Source: Fenollaria sporofastidiosus (GTDB lineage: Bacteria; Bacillota; Clostridia; Tissierellales; Peptoniphilaceae). From it: a DNA stretch of 64,000 nucleotides. The first letter of the stretch is position 1; each line of letters starts with the position of its first letter. Below the pieces are notes generated by a model. The model saw nothing but the letters and a program-made list of their open reading frames with translations, was not told the origin of the DNA and made no database searches. The stretch lies in assembly GCF_943169635.2 (NCBI RefSeq), contig NZ_OW968186.1, forward strand, positions 1 to 64,000, written 5' to 3'. Position numbers and translations under genes: made by a program. This document shows positions 11,754-21,834 of the stretch, piece by piece.

Positions 11754-13450
11754 TACATTCTGTCTGGAGTTTGTACTCCTATTAGGTTCATGCCTACCTT
11801 AATTGCTTTTTGAACAATGTCAACTATAGCAAGTCTTGAATTAGTAAGCTTTTCATCATCTGTAATTATTTGATTTGCTGCATAGTATTTGTTGAATGCC
11901 TTAGCTATGTCTATGATGTTTCTTGTGATGTAGAATGCTTCATACTTTTCCATAGCTAAAACTATAGTTCTTGGTAAGTCATATACATACTTTAAGATTT
12001 CATATGCTTCGTCCTTAACTAGATCAAAATCAACCTTATTTGGATCAAAGCCGCCGTTCTTGTCGATTAATGACTTACATCTAGCATAAGTGTATTGTGC
12101 GTAAGGACCAGTTTCGCCTTCGAATGAAAGTGTCTTATCCCAATCAAATACATAGTCTTTAATTCTTTGGTTAAATAACTCTTGGAAAACTATAGCTCCA
12201 GTACCAACCATCTTAGCAACTTCGTCTTTGTTTTCAAGGTTAGGGTTTCTCTTTTCAATGATATCTCTTGTCTTTTCTATAGCCTTGTTTAAAACATCTT
12301 CAAGCTTAAGAACTCTACCTTGTCTTGTTGATAAAGCTCCGTCTTTAAGTGAGATAAGTCCAAAGTTAACATGTACGCAATCATCTGACCACTCGTCTCC
12401 CATGAGTTTAAGAACTTGCTTCCATTGTTGGAAGTGAAGGTTTTGTTCACTAGCAACTACGTAGATGTTCTTGTAGAAGTCGTAAGTTTTCTTTCTATAT
12501 CTTGCAGCTGCGATGTCTCTTGTTGCATATGTTGTTGTGCCGTTAGACTTAACTATGATTAGTGGAGTAAGTCCATATGGCTTTAAGTCAACGATGTATG
12601 CGCCGTCATCCATCTTGCCGATGTTCTTTTCTTTAATCTCTTCAATAACTGCAGGCATCTTGTCTGAGTAGAAAGCTTCACCCTTGTATGAGTCGTATTT
12701 AATTCCAAGCATATCATATACTTTTTCGAACTCAACAATTGATAGCTTCTTCATCCAAGTCCATATTTCAGTTGCTTCTTCATCTCCTTCTTCAAGCTTT
12801 TTAAACCAATCTCTTGCAACGTCTCTTGCTTTTGGATCTTCTTCTTGAAGCTTGTTGTATCTAACATATAAGTCAAGTAATTCATCTATAGGGTTCTTTT
12901 CGATAGCTTCTCTGTCTCCCCATAGCTTATATGCTGCTATAAGCATACCAAATTGTGTACCGTAGTCACCTAAGTGGTTGATAGCAACTGTGTTATATCC
13001 AAGGTGCTTGAAGATGTGGAAAAGTGCGTTACCTATAACTGTTGATCTTATGTGACCTATGTGCATAGGCTTTGCAATGTTAGGTGATGAGAACTCAACT
13101 ATGACAGTTTTGCCCTTACCCATGTCTGAAGAGCCATACATATCGCCTTTTTCTTCGATTTCTTTATAAACTGTTTCTAGAAGTTTTTCTTTATTTACAA
13201 AGAAGTTTACATATGGTCCTGCACATTCAACTTTGTCAAAATATTCGTTATGTGATAATTTTTCTTTGATCTCTTCTGCGATTAGATTAGGGGCCTTTTT
13301 GTATGTCTTTGCAAGTCTGAATACTGGGAAGGCATAGTCGCCCATTTCAAACGATGGTGGTGTTTCCACTAAGTTTTCTATCTCTTCTTTAGATAGTCCT
13401 TCAATAACTGCGCTTAACGCGTCACTTACTTTTTCTTTAAAATTTATCAT
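11753..13450 (-). CDS. argS: Arginyl-tRNA synthetase
   Basis: 565 residues, class I. The N-terminal Arg-tRNA recognition domain is followed by the HIGH signature in SSPNIAKPMHIGHIRST near residues 123-139. The KMSKS loop is replaced by STRQGRVLKLEDVL, as is normal for many ArgRS enzymes. The C-terminal anticodon-binding (DALR) domain ends in the usual VGM-x(9)-P-x-RM tail. It charges tRNA-Arg in the cytoplasm. AGGAGG precedes the start. It sits between mutS2 (12-base gap) and the radical SAM gene. Confidence 0.97.
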   Translation of the reverse strand: MINFKEKVSDALSAVIEGLSKEEIENLVETPPSFEMGDYAFPVFRLAKTYKKAPNLIAEEIKEKLSHNEYFDKVECAGPYVNFFVNKEKLLETVYKEIEEKGDMYGSSDMGKGKTVIVEFSSPNIAKPMHIGHIRSTVIGNALFHIFKHLGYNTVAINHLGDYGTQFGMLIAAYKLWGDREAIEKNPIDELLDLYVRYNKLQEEDPKARDVARDWFKKLEEGDEEATEIWTWMKKLSIVEFEKVYDMLGIKYDSYKGEAFYSDKMPAVIEEIKEKNIGKMDDGAYIVDLKPYGLTPLIIVKSNGTTTYATRDIAAARYRKKTYDFYKNIYVVASEQNLHFQQWKQVLKLMGDEWSDDCVHVNFGLISLKDGALSTRQGRVLKLEDVLNKAIEKTRDIIEKRNPNLENKDEVAKMVGTGAIVFQELFNQRIKDYVFDWDKTLSFEGETGPYAQYTYARCKSLIDKNGGFDPNKVDFDLVKDEAYEILKYVYDLPRTIVLAMEKYEAFYITRNIIDIAKAFNKYYAANQIITDDEKLTNSRLAIVDIVQKAIKVGMNLIGVQTPDRM

Positions 13451-13462
13451 GATTACCTCCTA

Positions 13463-15832
13463 CTATTTAATAACTGCTACGGTAGCTCCTGATCCACCCT
13501 CCGTATAGTCTGCTTCTCTATATTCTACAACATGTTTGCTGTTTTGTAAATACTTTCTTATCGCTTCTCTAAGTGTGCCAGTGCCCTTGCCGTGAATAAT
13601 TCGGACTTCTTTAAGCCTTGCAAGGTAGGCATCATCTAGATATTTGTCAAGTGCTAGTATCGCCTCATCAACAGTTCTTCCAATTAAATTTATTTCTGAA
13701 TTAATATTTTGCGACTTTGCTTTGTTGATATTTTTCGCTTTTTTCTCAACCTTAACTTCTTCCTTTGACTCACTTCGTTCAATATCGTTAATATTGCTTC
13801 TAACGCTCATGATGCCAACTTGTATATTAAGGTCTCCCTTTTCATCAGGAAGCGTTTCTACTTCACCATACTTATCAATACTTATTATCCTAACACTTTC
13901 GCCTAGCTTGATATCCTTAGGCACTTCCTTAGTTCGCTTCTTATTGTCTTTAATCTTTAATCTGTTTTCATCTTCAAGATCTCTTAGGTAGTCCTTCGCC
14001 TCTTGTAGCCTCCTTCTATCCTCTTTTTTAGATAAGGACGATATGTCTTTTAGCTCATCAATTATGAAGGCGCTTTCATTCTTTGCTTTCTTAACTATCT
14101 CTCTCGCTTCTTCTTTCGCTTTGTTAATGATGGCTTCTTGTCTCTCTTCTAGTTTTTTATTCTTAGCTGCTAATTTTTCTCTTAGCTTTTCTATCTCTTC
14201 ACTATCTTCGTTAATCTTTAAGCGTTTATTTTCAATCTCAGTTCTATCTTCTTCGATGGCCTTAAGTACATCTTCGAAGCGTGTATCATTTTCATTAAGT
14301 AGTTCTTTTGCGCTATCAATAATCTTTTGATCAAGTCCAAGCCTCTTCGATATTTCAAATGCATTTGACTTGCCCGGTATGCCTATGATTAGTTTATATG
14401 TTGGTGAGAGTGTATCGACATTGAACTCCATTGATGCGTTCTTCACGCCCTCGCTCGTAAGTGCATAAAACTTTATCTGCGAGTAGTGTGTCGTCGCCAT
14501 AGTCCTAATCCTTCGCTCTCTAAAGAGCTTTAATATGGATATGGCAAGTGCCGCGCCCTCTGTTGGATCGGTACCTGCACCTAGTTCGTCGAATAAAACT
14601 AAGTCATTATACTGTGCATTCTCAACTATGTGCACAATGTTCTTCATATGTGAGGAGAATGTTGACAGAGACTGCTCTATCGATTGCTCATCACCTATAT
14701 CTGCATAAACCTTGTCAAAGACTGCTACTGATGAGTTGTTATCGCACGGAATATTTAAACCTGACTTCGCCATAAGTGTAATCAATCCTACTGTCTTTAA
14801 GCTAACCGTCTTACCGCCTGTGTTAGGTCCAGTGATGATGAGTGATGTGTACTCATCTCCAAGTTCAACCGTTGTTGGCACTACCTTATCACTCGCTATA
14901 AGTGGGTGCCTTGCATTTTTTAAGTTGACATAGCCTCTGTCATTAAGTATTGGCTCTGTCGCCCTCATCTCTCTAGCAAGTCTTGCCTTGGCAAATATAA
15001 ATGAGATGCTTCTTAAAGCTTCTTCGTTCGTTTCAAGGTAGTCTTTGTACTCTGAGACCTCGCTTGATAATTCGTAAAGAATCCTTTCTATCTCTTTCTT
15101 CTCTTCGTTTTCAAGCTCCCTTAGCTCGTTATTTAATTTAACGACTGCCATCGGCTCAATAAAAACTGTAGATCCCTTTTGAGATATGTCGTGTATCATA
15201 CCCTCAACGCTTGACCTATACTCGTTTTTAACAGGAATTACATACCTGCCTTCACGCATAGTAACTATTGCGTCTTGTAAATATTTTTTTGTTTTATCAC
15301 TTGTTATATATGAATTTAATTTTTCTTCTATTGCTTGGTTCTTAAGTTTCTTGCTTCGCCTTATGCTTCTTAAAGCACTAGAGGCATTATCTGCAAGTTC
15401 ATCTCTCGAAACTATAGCCATGCTAAGCTTTTTCTTAAGGTCCTCAAGAACCGCAAGGCTGTCATAAAGCCTTCTTAAGTGATTTAGCTTTAAGTTTTCA
15501 TCTTCTATAGCTGTCTTTAAATATCTCTTAATTGATCCAACTAGGAAGATGTTTTGCATTATATCATATAAATCTTCTATGAATAACATCGATCCAAGAC
15601 TTGCCTTCGATACTAGATGCTTTATGTGCGATGCAGCTGAGTAATCAATGTCACCGTACCTAACTAAAACCCTGTAGGCTTCGGATGTTTCTTCTTGCAT
15701 ACGCCTTATCTCATCTATCTCGTTTGATGGCTCAAGATTCTCTGCCAAGTCTCTTGCAAGCTCACCTTCAGTCAAGTCTAAAAGCATTTCTATTATTTTG
15801 TCATATTCTAAAACTTTGAGTGCTTTGTCCAT
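13463..15832 (-). CDS. mutS2: MutS2 family protein (MutS ATPase plus Smr domain)
   Basis: 789 residues. Walker A is GPNTGGKTVSLKT near residue 333 and Walker B is LVLFDELGAGTDPTEG near 411. A long charged coiled coil covers about 520-640, and a C-terminal Smr domain includes IHGKGTGTLREAIRKYL. It lacks the MutS mismatch-recognition domain I, as expected for MutS2. In Firmicutes MutS2 has been linked to suppression of recombination and to rescue of collided ribosomes by splitting them; which applies here is not known. It lies nine bases after the U32 protein gene and just before argS. Confidence 0.96.
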   Translation of the reverse strand: MDKALKVLEYDKIIEMLLDLTEGELARDLAENLEPSNEIDEIRRMQEETSEAYRVLVRYGDIDYSAASHIKHLVSKASLGSMLFIEDLYDIMQNIFLVGSIKRYLKTAIEDENLKLNHLRRLYDSLAVLEDLKKKLSMAIVSRDELADNASSALRSIRRSKKLKNQAIEEKLNSYITSDKTKKYLQDAIVTMREGRYVIPVKNEYRSSVEGMIHDISQKGSTVFIEPMAVVKLNNELRELENEEKKEIERILYELSSEVSEYKDYLETNEEALRSISFIFAKARLAREMRATEPILNDRGYVNLKNARHPLIASDKVVPTTVELGDEYTSLIITGPNTGGKTVSLKTVGLITLMAKSGLNIPCDNNSSVAVFDKVYADIGDEQSIEQSLSTFSSHMKNIVHIVENAQYNDLVLFDELGAGTDPTEGAALAISILKLFRERRIRTMATTHYSQIKFYALTSEGVKNASMEFNVDTLSPTYKLIIGIPGKSNAFEISKRLGLDQKIIDSAKELLNENDTRFEDVLKAIEEDRTEIENKRLKINEDSEEIEKLREKLAAKNKKLEERQEAIINKAKEEAREIVKKAKNESAFIIDELKDISSLSKKEDRRRLQEAKDYLRDLEDENRLKIKDNKKRTKEVPKDIKLGESVRIISIDKYGEVETLPDEKGDLNIQVGIMSVRSNINDIERSESKEEVKVEKKAKNINKAKSQNINSEINLIGRTVDEAILALDKYLDDAYLARLKEVRIIHGKGTGTLREAIRKYLQNSKHVVEYREADYTEGGSGATVAVIK

Positions 15833-15840
15833 TTATTCAC

Positions 15841-17916
15841 CTATAAAACTCTTTTGTAGTAATGCGCTCTAGTAAAACTTTCTATCGCGTCTATTCCATC
15901 TCCATTATTAATCTTGTCTATATATTCATTGATTTTTTTATAATCACTTTCATTATCAAGGTCAATGATAATGCTTGTAGTTCCTAATTTTTTCATGTCA
16001 TCCATCTTGTCTAGCATAAAAATTTTTTGTGAGTTATAAATCTTAGTATAATTATTTTCTCGTCTAAACTTGTAACGTTCCTTATCCTCATATACAAGCT
16101 CATTCGCCTTGTTTATAGGGCAAGTCTCACACCTTTGGTCGCAGTCACTTCTAATATTTGCTAATGGGCAGGCCTTGCTCATCATAACAATTGGATATCC
16201 ATATGCCCACAGTCTTGTTTCAAGACCGTAGTTCATAATTTTTTCCATCTGAGCTAATGTCATCTCAAGCGAGTATGTAAAGCCTGAGAAATTATTTTCA
16301 CTCATGTACTTCGCAGCTTCCGAGTTAAAGACATTCATCATGTATGATACATAGAATTTTTTATTAAAGCTCTTTAACTTTTGATAAGCACCTAGCTCAC
16401 TTATTTCTATAGAGTCAATGTCTCCTTTGTACTGACTAAGAAGCTCGTAGTACTCATCAAGGTCTTCGTCGCTTGCTGCGTTTGATGTATATACTTCTTT
16501 ATTTATATTAACTTTACTTAGGTAAGTAAGATTTTCCTTGTTTAGATATAGACTCAGTGTATCAACCTTGTCTATGTCTATGCCTTCAAGATCTTTATAA
16601 GATGAAGCTCTAAGAATAATTTTTTGCTTAGCACATTTTTTATTCTCATAAGGAGTCAAGATATCTTTTTTCTTTGTATCAATATTAACTCCCTTGAAAT
16701 CTTTTTTCAGAAGCTCCTCTATAAGATCTCTTCTTAAGGATTTAAGCTCCTTAACTGGTATGAAAGCATCTTCATCCACATCAAGTACAGCTTCTGTAAC
16801 ATATAAAAAATCTATACCAGTTTTTATGATAGGATCAGTAATTTTTTCTCTATCTAGTGAAGCTGTCTTTGCTTTTTGAACTATGTATTCAGACTCTTTG
16901 GTATATTCTTCATTCATATAATGAAGCGTTAAAATTATTTTTTCGCCTATCTTTGCTTTTAAATCAAAGCTAATATTCTTCTTTGCAAATGAAAAATCAT
17001 TAAGTTCAAAGCCGCCTTCAAAGTGTTTCTTTTCTTTAATAAGCATATTGTCCATCTTATCTTTTAAGATATGCCCCTTAGTAAAGCCTCTGTTAAAGAC
17101 TTCATCAAGTTTATGCTCGCTCTCAAAGCCTAGAATTTTATCCTTATATAGTTTAGTCACCAGATAAACATAAGAAGGATTCTTCATGCGGCCCTCTATC
17201 TTTAAACTATCGACAGTGCCAATAAGCTTATCAAGAGAGTCCAAAGTGTTTAGGTCATACTCCGATATAGCATAAACCTTTTCACTAAGTAGTCTTCCCT
17301 CGCTATAGACGTCGTACATCTTGCGGCATGGCTGTGCACATGTGCCGCGGTTACCGGACCTCTCACCTATAAGTGAGCTCATTAAGCATTGACCAGAGAC
17401 TGCGTAGCAAAGCGCTCCATGAACAAAGGCCTCAAGCTCTATATCTTTCTCGGCAGCCTTCTCTAAGAATCTGTAGTCCTTCTCACGTGCTATGACCGCT
17501 CTTTGAAAGCCATTCTCAATTGCCCAGTCTATACTTGCAAGGTTTGCTATGTTTAGCTGTGTTGACGCATGCACCTCAACGCCTGGTAAATATTTTTTAA
17601 CAAGCGAAATCAAACCAAGATCAGTAATTATAAAAGCGTCGACACCCATGTTCTTGTAATGCTCTATCAAGAATAAGGCGTCAACTACTTCCTTGTCATC
17701 TAAAATAATATTTACTGTCATGCAAAGTTTGATCTCGTAAAGCTTTGCAAGCTCTATCATAGACTTTATCTCGTCATCTGTAATTCCTTTAGCAAAGCGT
17801 CTTGCGTTGAAATTTTCACTTCCAAAATAAACCTCATCAGCACCCGCTTTAAGCGCTGCAATGAACGCTTCGTAGGTGCCGACAGGGCTTAGTACTTTTG
17901 TCTTTTTATTTAACAT
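15841..17916 (-). CDS. U32 family protein with DUF3656, RlhA-like
   Basis: 691 residues. The N-terminal U32 domain (LSPVGTYEAFIAALKAGADE) contains the family signature around residues 165-200 with GTCAQPCRK. A second cysteine cluster, CPLANIRSDCDQRCETC, lies near residues 590-610, followed by the C-terminal DUF3656-type region. The family is annotated as peptidase, but studied members (RlhA, TrhP) hydroxylate rRNA or tRNA cytidine or uridine and carry an iron-sulfur cluster. By length and domain order this one is closer to RlhA, which acts on 23S rRNA. The start overlaps the end of zapA by 11 bases and has only a weak ribosome binding site, which implies coupling. Confidence 0.88.
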   Translation of the reverse strand: MLNKKTKVLSPVGTYEAFIAALKAGADEVYFGSENFNARRFAKGITDDEIKSMIELAKLYEIKLCMTVNIILDDKEVVDALFLIEHYKNMGVDAFIITDLGLISLVKKYLPGVEVHASTQLNIANLASIDWAIENGFQRAVIAREKDYRFLEKAAEKDIELEAFVHGALCYAVSGQCLMSSLIGERSGNRGTCAQPCRKMYDVYSEGRLLSEKVYAISEYDLNTLDSLDKLIGTVDSLKIEGRMKNPSYVYLVTKLYKDKILGFESEHKLDEVFNRGFTKGHILKDKMDNMLIKEKKHFEGGFELNDFSFAKKNISFDLKAKIGEKIILTLHYMNEEYTKESEYIVQKAKTASLDREKITDPIIKTGIDFLYVTEAVLDVDEDAFIPVKELKSLRRDLIEELLKKDFKGVNIDTKKKDILTPYENKKCAKQKIILRASSYKDLEGIDIDKVDTLSLYLNKENLTYLSKVNINKEVYTSNAASDEDLDEYYELLSQYKGDIDSIEISELGAYQKLKSFNKKFYVSYMMNVFNSEAAKYMSENNFSGFTYSLEMTLAQMEKIMNYGLETRLWAYGYPIVMMSKACPLANIRSDCDQRCETCPINKANELVYEDKERYKFRRENNYTKIYNSQKIFMLDKMDDMKKLGTTSIIIDLDNESDYKKINEYIDKINNGDGIDAIESFTRAHYYKRVL

Positions 17917-18379
17917 TATTGTTCTTATTTTTTGAATTGTTATCGATTTTTGTATTTTTTGCGTCAGCGTCTTGTGAATTTGTTCCTTCTTTAATGCGGC
18001 TTAGCTGTTGATAAAGGTCTTCAGTGTTTAACTTTGTCTTAACAAGCTCGTCCGCCTTGTTATTAAGCTCTTCTTGAAGCTTTTCTATCTTATTAAGAGC
18101 TTCTTGATATGCTTCGTTGAGATCCATGTACTCTTGAGACTTATTTATAGGAGTGCTCTCATACTCACTTAGCTTCTTTTGAGCTTTAAATAATTCATCA
18201 GTTACGTTGACAGTCGCAAGGGTTGTTGCCATAAGCGAGTCAAGTCTTGGATTATTAGCTAAAAGATCCTTTATTAACTTATTAACATAGTATGCAATAT
18301 CTGATACATACTTTTCATCATACTCCGAACGAATATTAAAATCTCTTCCGTTTATATGAACGGTTACTCTCTCTGGCAT
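17906..18379 (-). CDS. zapA: Cell division protein ZapA
   Basis: 157 residues. The first 90 form the ZapA domain (MPERVTVHINGRDFNIRS, then Y-V-N-K-L-I helices). The rest is a long coiled coil with a low-complexity Asp/Asn/Lys tail. ZapA promotes FtsZ bundling at the division ring. The AAGGAGG site is strong. The order pheT-zapA-U32-mutS2 suggests a conserved cluster. Confidence 0.9.
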   Translation of the reverse strand: MPERVTVHINGRDFNIRSEYDEKYVSDIAYYVNKLIKDLLANNPRLDSLMATTLATVNVTDELFKAQKKLSEYESTPINKSQEYMDLNEAYQEALNKIEKLQEELNNKADELVKTKLNTEDLYQQLSRIKEGTNSQDADAKNTKIDNNSKNKNNNVK

Positions 18380-18390
18380 ATCCTACCTCC

Positions 18391-20766
18391 TTACTTTCTT
18401 AAGATGGCAGCGAATTTATCTTCAAGTGAAGCTAAAATTTCGCTCTCAACCTTTTGTATATCTTTATCTTTAAGAGTCTTTTCGCCTTGATACTTGATCT
18501 TGAAAGCTAGTGACTTCTTGTCAGCTCCAAGTTTATCTGACTTGTATACGTCAAAAATTTGTACATCTTTAACGATATCAAAGCCGTGCGATAAAATTTC
18601 TTTTTTAACATCGCCAAATGGCACAGCGTCATCTATAACTATAGCGTAGTCTCTCTTAACTGCAGGGAATTTATTTATCTTGACATATTTTCTCTCTAGA
18701 TTAACTAGTGGATATATCTTTTCTAAGTCAAGCTCCATTACATAAACATCTGTCTTTATTGAGAAGTTATCGCAAACAGCGTAGTCAACTTGACCAAGGC
18801 TTGCAAATTTTTCACCATTGACGTAAAAGTCTGCGCTTCTTCCCTTGTGGAATATACTTGTCTCGCTACTTCTCTTTACTTCGTAATCTTCTATAGCAAG
18901 TCCCTCTAGTATCTTAACTAAAACGTCCTTAATCATGTAGAAGTCACCATAACCGTAGAAGCCTACAGACATAGTCTTGTTCTCAATATACTTGCTGCCT
19001 TCTTTTTCAAATGTGTTTCCAAATTCAAAGAAAGCACCTTTTTCGTTCATATTGTTGATGTTTAGTGATAAAACTTTAAGCATGTTTGCGATAAGCGTTG
19101 TCCTCATCGCTCTAAAGTCTTCACCAAGTGGATTGATCAGCTCAATATATTTTCTAAACTCATGATTCTCTTTTAAATTTAATGCATCATAGTTCTTTGG
19201 ACTGATGAATGAATAAGTTAGTATCTCATCCATGCCTTGACCTATAAGCAAAGTCTTGATGTGTTTATCGATTTGTCTCTTGTAGTCAAGCATACCAACT
19301 GATGTCTCTGACTTGATAGGCTTTGCTTCGATATTGTGGAAGCCATAGATACGTCCAACTTCTTCAGCTATATCTTCTTCAATAGCAAGGTCTGTTCTGT
19401 AATATGGTGACTTCGAAATTAGAAGTCCATCTTCATACTTTGTTTCAATGCTAAGCCTTGATAGATTATCAAGCATAGTCTCAACACTTAAGTCGCTTCC
19501 AAGCAAATTATTAATTCTAGCTGGATCAGACTTAATCACTTCATCTTTTTCTTCATAGTTAACGATGTCATAATAACCATCGACTAATGTACCAACGCCA
19601 AGTAGCTCTATTAGATAAGCAGCTCTATCAACTGCCTTCTTAGCCATTAAAGGTGAAATTCCTTTTTCAAATCTATTAGAAGCTTCAGTTCTTAAACTAA
19701 GTCTCTTTGATGTATATCTTATTTGAGATCTGTTAAAGCTTGCGCCTTCAAGCATGATAGTCTCAGTTGCATCTGTGATAGATGAGTCAAGTCCGCCCAT
19801 GATGCCACCTAGTGCAAGGTTCTCACTTCCATCTGTAATAACAATGTCTTCAGGCTTTAAATCTCTTTCTACTTCATCAAGTGTAGTGAACTTTTCTTCT
19901 TTAGCATTCTTTACATGAATTTCATTAGTTTTAATTGTGTTCACATCGAAAGCATGAAGCGGCTCTCCAAGTTCAAGCATTACATAGTTTGTAATATCAA
20001 CGATATTATTGATAGGTCTAACGCCAGACTCCATAAGTCTTTGTTGCATCCAAAGTGGAGATAAAGCAATCTTTACATCTTTTACGACTCTTGCGCAATA
20101 TCTTAAGCAGTCCTTTGTATCGATAGTGATATCTTTAATGTATTTTTTGATATCATCAGAGTCTTTTGCTTCACTATACACAGGCTCTTTCAAATCTGTA
20201 TTAAATGTAGCCTTTGCTTCCCTAGCCATACCTAAAACGCTTAGGCAGTCAGGCCTGTTTGGTGTAATCTCTATATCTAAAACTTTTTCATCTAAGGCTA
20301 AAACTTCTCTTATATCTTTGCCTATAGGAGTGTCCTCATCAAGAATTAAAACTCCTTCAGCTACTTTTTTATTAATTACATTTGTATCGTATCCAAGTTC
20401 AGCTAGTGAGCAGAACATACCATATGAAACTACTCCTCTAAAGTCGTGCTCTTCAATTTTATTTCCGCCAGCAATTATTGCTCCAACTGTTGCAAGCGGA
20501 ACTATGTCGCCTTCTTTAACATTTGGTGCGGCAGTAACTATAACTACTTCACCCTTGCCATCATCTACGTAGCACACTCTTAATTTATCAGCATCTGGAT
20601 GCTTTTCTATGCGTTTAATTTTGACAGTGATAACGCCTTCAAGGCCTTTAAACGAGTCAACAATACCATCTACATGAGAACCTGTTAAAGTGATGTCTTC
20701 AGCTAGCTTTTTATTGTCACAATCAATATTTACATAATCTTTTAGCCATCTAATTGGTAATAACAT
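18391..20766 (-). CDS. pheT: Phenylalanyl-tRNA synthetase beta subunit
   Basis: 791 residues, normal length. In order: an EMAP-like tRNA-binding domain (HPDADKLRVCYVD near residue 57), B3/4 editing domain (residues about 210-380), B5 domain, catalytic-like core and C-terminal ferredoxin-fold anticodon-binding domain (KFPAVKRDYAIVID near 700). It forms the alpha2-beta2 enzyme with PheS, encoded nine bases upstream. AGGAGG precedes the ATG. Confidence 0.97.
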   Translation of the reverse strand: MLLPIRWLKDYVNIDCDNKKLAEDITLTGSHVDGIVDSFKGLEGVITVKIKRIEKHPDADKLRVCYVDDGKGEVVIVTAAPNVKEGDIVPLATVGAIIAGGNKIEEHDFRGVVSYGMFCSLAELGYDTNVINKKVAEGVLILDEDTPIGKDIREVLALDEKVLDIEITPNRPDCLSVLGMAREAKATFNTDLKEPVYSEAKDSDDIKKYIKDITIDTKDCLRYCARVVKDVKIALSPLWMQQRLMESGVRPINNIVDITNYVMLELGEPLHAFDVNTIKTNEIHVKNAKEEKFTTLDEVERDLKPEDIVITDGSENLALGGIMGGLDSSITDATETIMLEGASFNRSQIRYTSKRLSLRTEASNRFEKGISPLMAKKAVDRAAYLIELLGVGTLVDGYYDIVNYEEKDEVIKSDPARINNLLGSDLSVETMLDNLSRLSIETKYEDGLLISKSPYYRTDLAIEEDIAEEVGRIYGFHNIEAKPIKSETSVGMLDYKRQIDKHIKTLLIGQGMDEILTYSFISPKNYDALNLKENHEFRKYIELINPLGEDFRAMRTTLIANMLKVLSLNINNMNEKGAFFEFGNTFEKEGSKYIENKTMSVGFYGYGDFYMIKDVLVKILEGLAIEDYEVKRSSETSIFHKGRSADFYVNGEKFASLGQVDYAVCDNFSIKTDVYVMELDLEKIYPLVNLERKYVKINKFPAVKRDYAIVIDDAVPFGDVKKEILSHGFDIVKDVQIFDVYKSDKLGADKKSLAFKIKYQGEKTLKDKDIQKVESEILASLEDKFAAILRK

Positions 20767-20775
20767 ATCGTCCTC

Positions 20776-21798
20776 CTAAAACTCATCTAAAAATCTTTGA
20801 TCGTTTTCGTAAAGCAATCTTATATCATTGATGCCGTACGAAACCATTGTAATTCTGTCTACGCCAAAACCAAAGGCAAAGCCAGAGTACTTCTTTGGAT
20901 CTATGCCGCAGTTTCTAAGTACATTTGGATGCACCATGCCGCAGCCTAGTAATTCCATGGACCAGCCAGTTCCACCGCAGAATTCGCATCCTTCGCCACC
21001 GCACTTGTGACAAGTTACGTCAACTTCCATGCTTGGCTCTGTGAATGGGAAGTGATGCGGTCTATATCTTGTTTGTATCTTCTCTCCTAAAAGTTCTCTA
21101 ACAAATTGATCTATAGTAAACTTTAAATTTGCAAGAGAAATATTCTCTCCAACTACAAGACCTTCCATTTGGTAGAACATTGGTGAGTGAGTGTTATCAA
21201 CATCATCGAATCTAAAAGTTCTTCCGCATGAAACCATCTTTAGTGGTGCTCCATACTTTTTCATAGCTCTAATTTGTACTGGTGATGTTTGTGTTCTTAA
21301 TAATGTTTCTTTATCTATATAGAAAGTATCAGACATATCTCTTGAAGGGTGATCTTGTGGCGCATTAAGTAAGTCAAAGTTGTTTTCTACAGTTTCAATC
21401 TCAGGTCCTTCTATAACCTTAAAACCCATCCTCATAAATAAGTCTTCAAGTTTTTCCTTTACCTTGATTAATGGATGCTCGTGTCCAAGTGAAACTATAT
21501 CTTTGTCAATACTTATGTCCAAAGTCTCTTCATCTAATCTTTTTTCTCTTTCAAGAGCGTTTAAGCTGTCAAATTTGTTCTTAAGTAGAGCTTCAATGTC
21601 TTCTCTAACCTCATTAGCAAGTTGACCCATAACAGGCCTTTCTTCAGCTGATAGCGAGCCCATCTTCTTAAGTATGGCTGTTAAGTCGCCTTTCTTACCT
21701 AAGAATTTAACTCTTAGCTCTTCTAAACTCTTTAAGTCTTTTGCTTCTTCAATCAAAGCTTTGGCTTCGCCTTTAATTTTTAATAGTTCTTCTTTCAT
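20776..21798 (-). CDS. pheS: Phenylalanyl-tRNA synthetase alpha subunit
   Basis: 340 residues, class II catalytic subunit. GHEHPL, then FRFDDVDNTHSPMFYQMEG (motif 2 region) and FAFGFGVDRITMV (motif 3) are all present, with the CxxC...CxxC insert (CHKCGGEGCEFCGGTGW) usual for the family. An N-terminal coiled coil binds tRNA. GGAGG precedes the start. Only 36 bases separate it from the upstream methyltransferase gene, so there is no room for a T-box leader; a TATAAT at 21819-21824 may be the -10 box of its own promoter. Confidence 0.97.
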   Translation of the reverse strand: MKEELLKIKGEAKALIEEAKDLKSLEELRVKFLGKKGDLTAILKKMGSLSAEERPVMGQLANEVREDIEALLKNKFDSLNALEREKRLDEETLDISIDKDIVSLGHEHPLIKVKEKLEDLFMRMGFKVIEGPEIETVENNFDLLNAPQDHPSRDMSDTFYIDKETLLRTQTSPVQIRAMKKYGAPLKMVSCGRTFRFDDVDNTHSPMFYQMEGLVVGENISLANLKFTIDQFVRELLGEKIQTRYRPHHFPFTEPSMEVDVTCHKCGGEGCEFCGGTGWSMELLGCGMVHPNVLRNCGIDPKKYSGFAFGFGVDRITMVSYGINDIRLLYENDQRFLDEF

Positions 21799-21834
21799 AT
21801 GCTTCCTCCGATACTTTTATTATACCACATATTG

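Noticed and set aside
13644..14933. Plus-strand frames rich in Ser and Leu opposite mutS2
   Set aside because: Antisense shadows of a highly charged coding region; no start signals and no homology that I recognise.
20009..20572. 187-codon plus-strand frame opposite pheT
   Set aside because: Long, but exactly antisense to a well-identified gene and with the Ser-rich composition typical of such shadows.
21799..21834. T-box leader before pheS
   Set aside because: Only 36 bases separate pheS from the upstream gene; there is no room for specifier and antiterminator stems.
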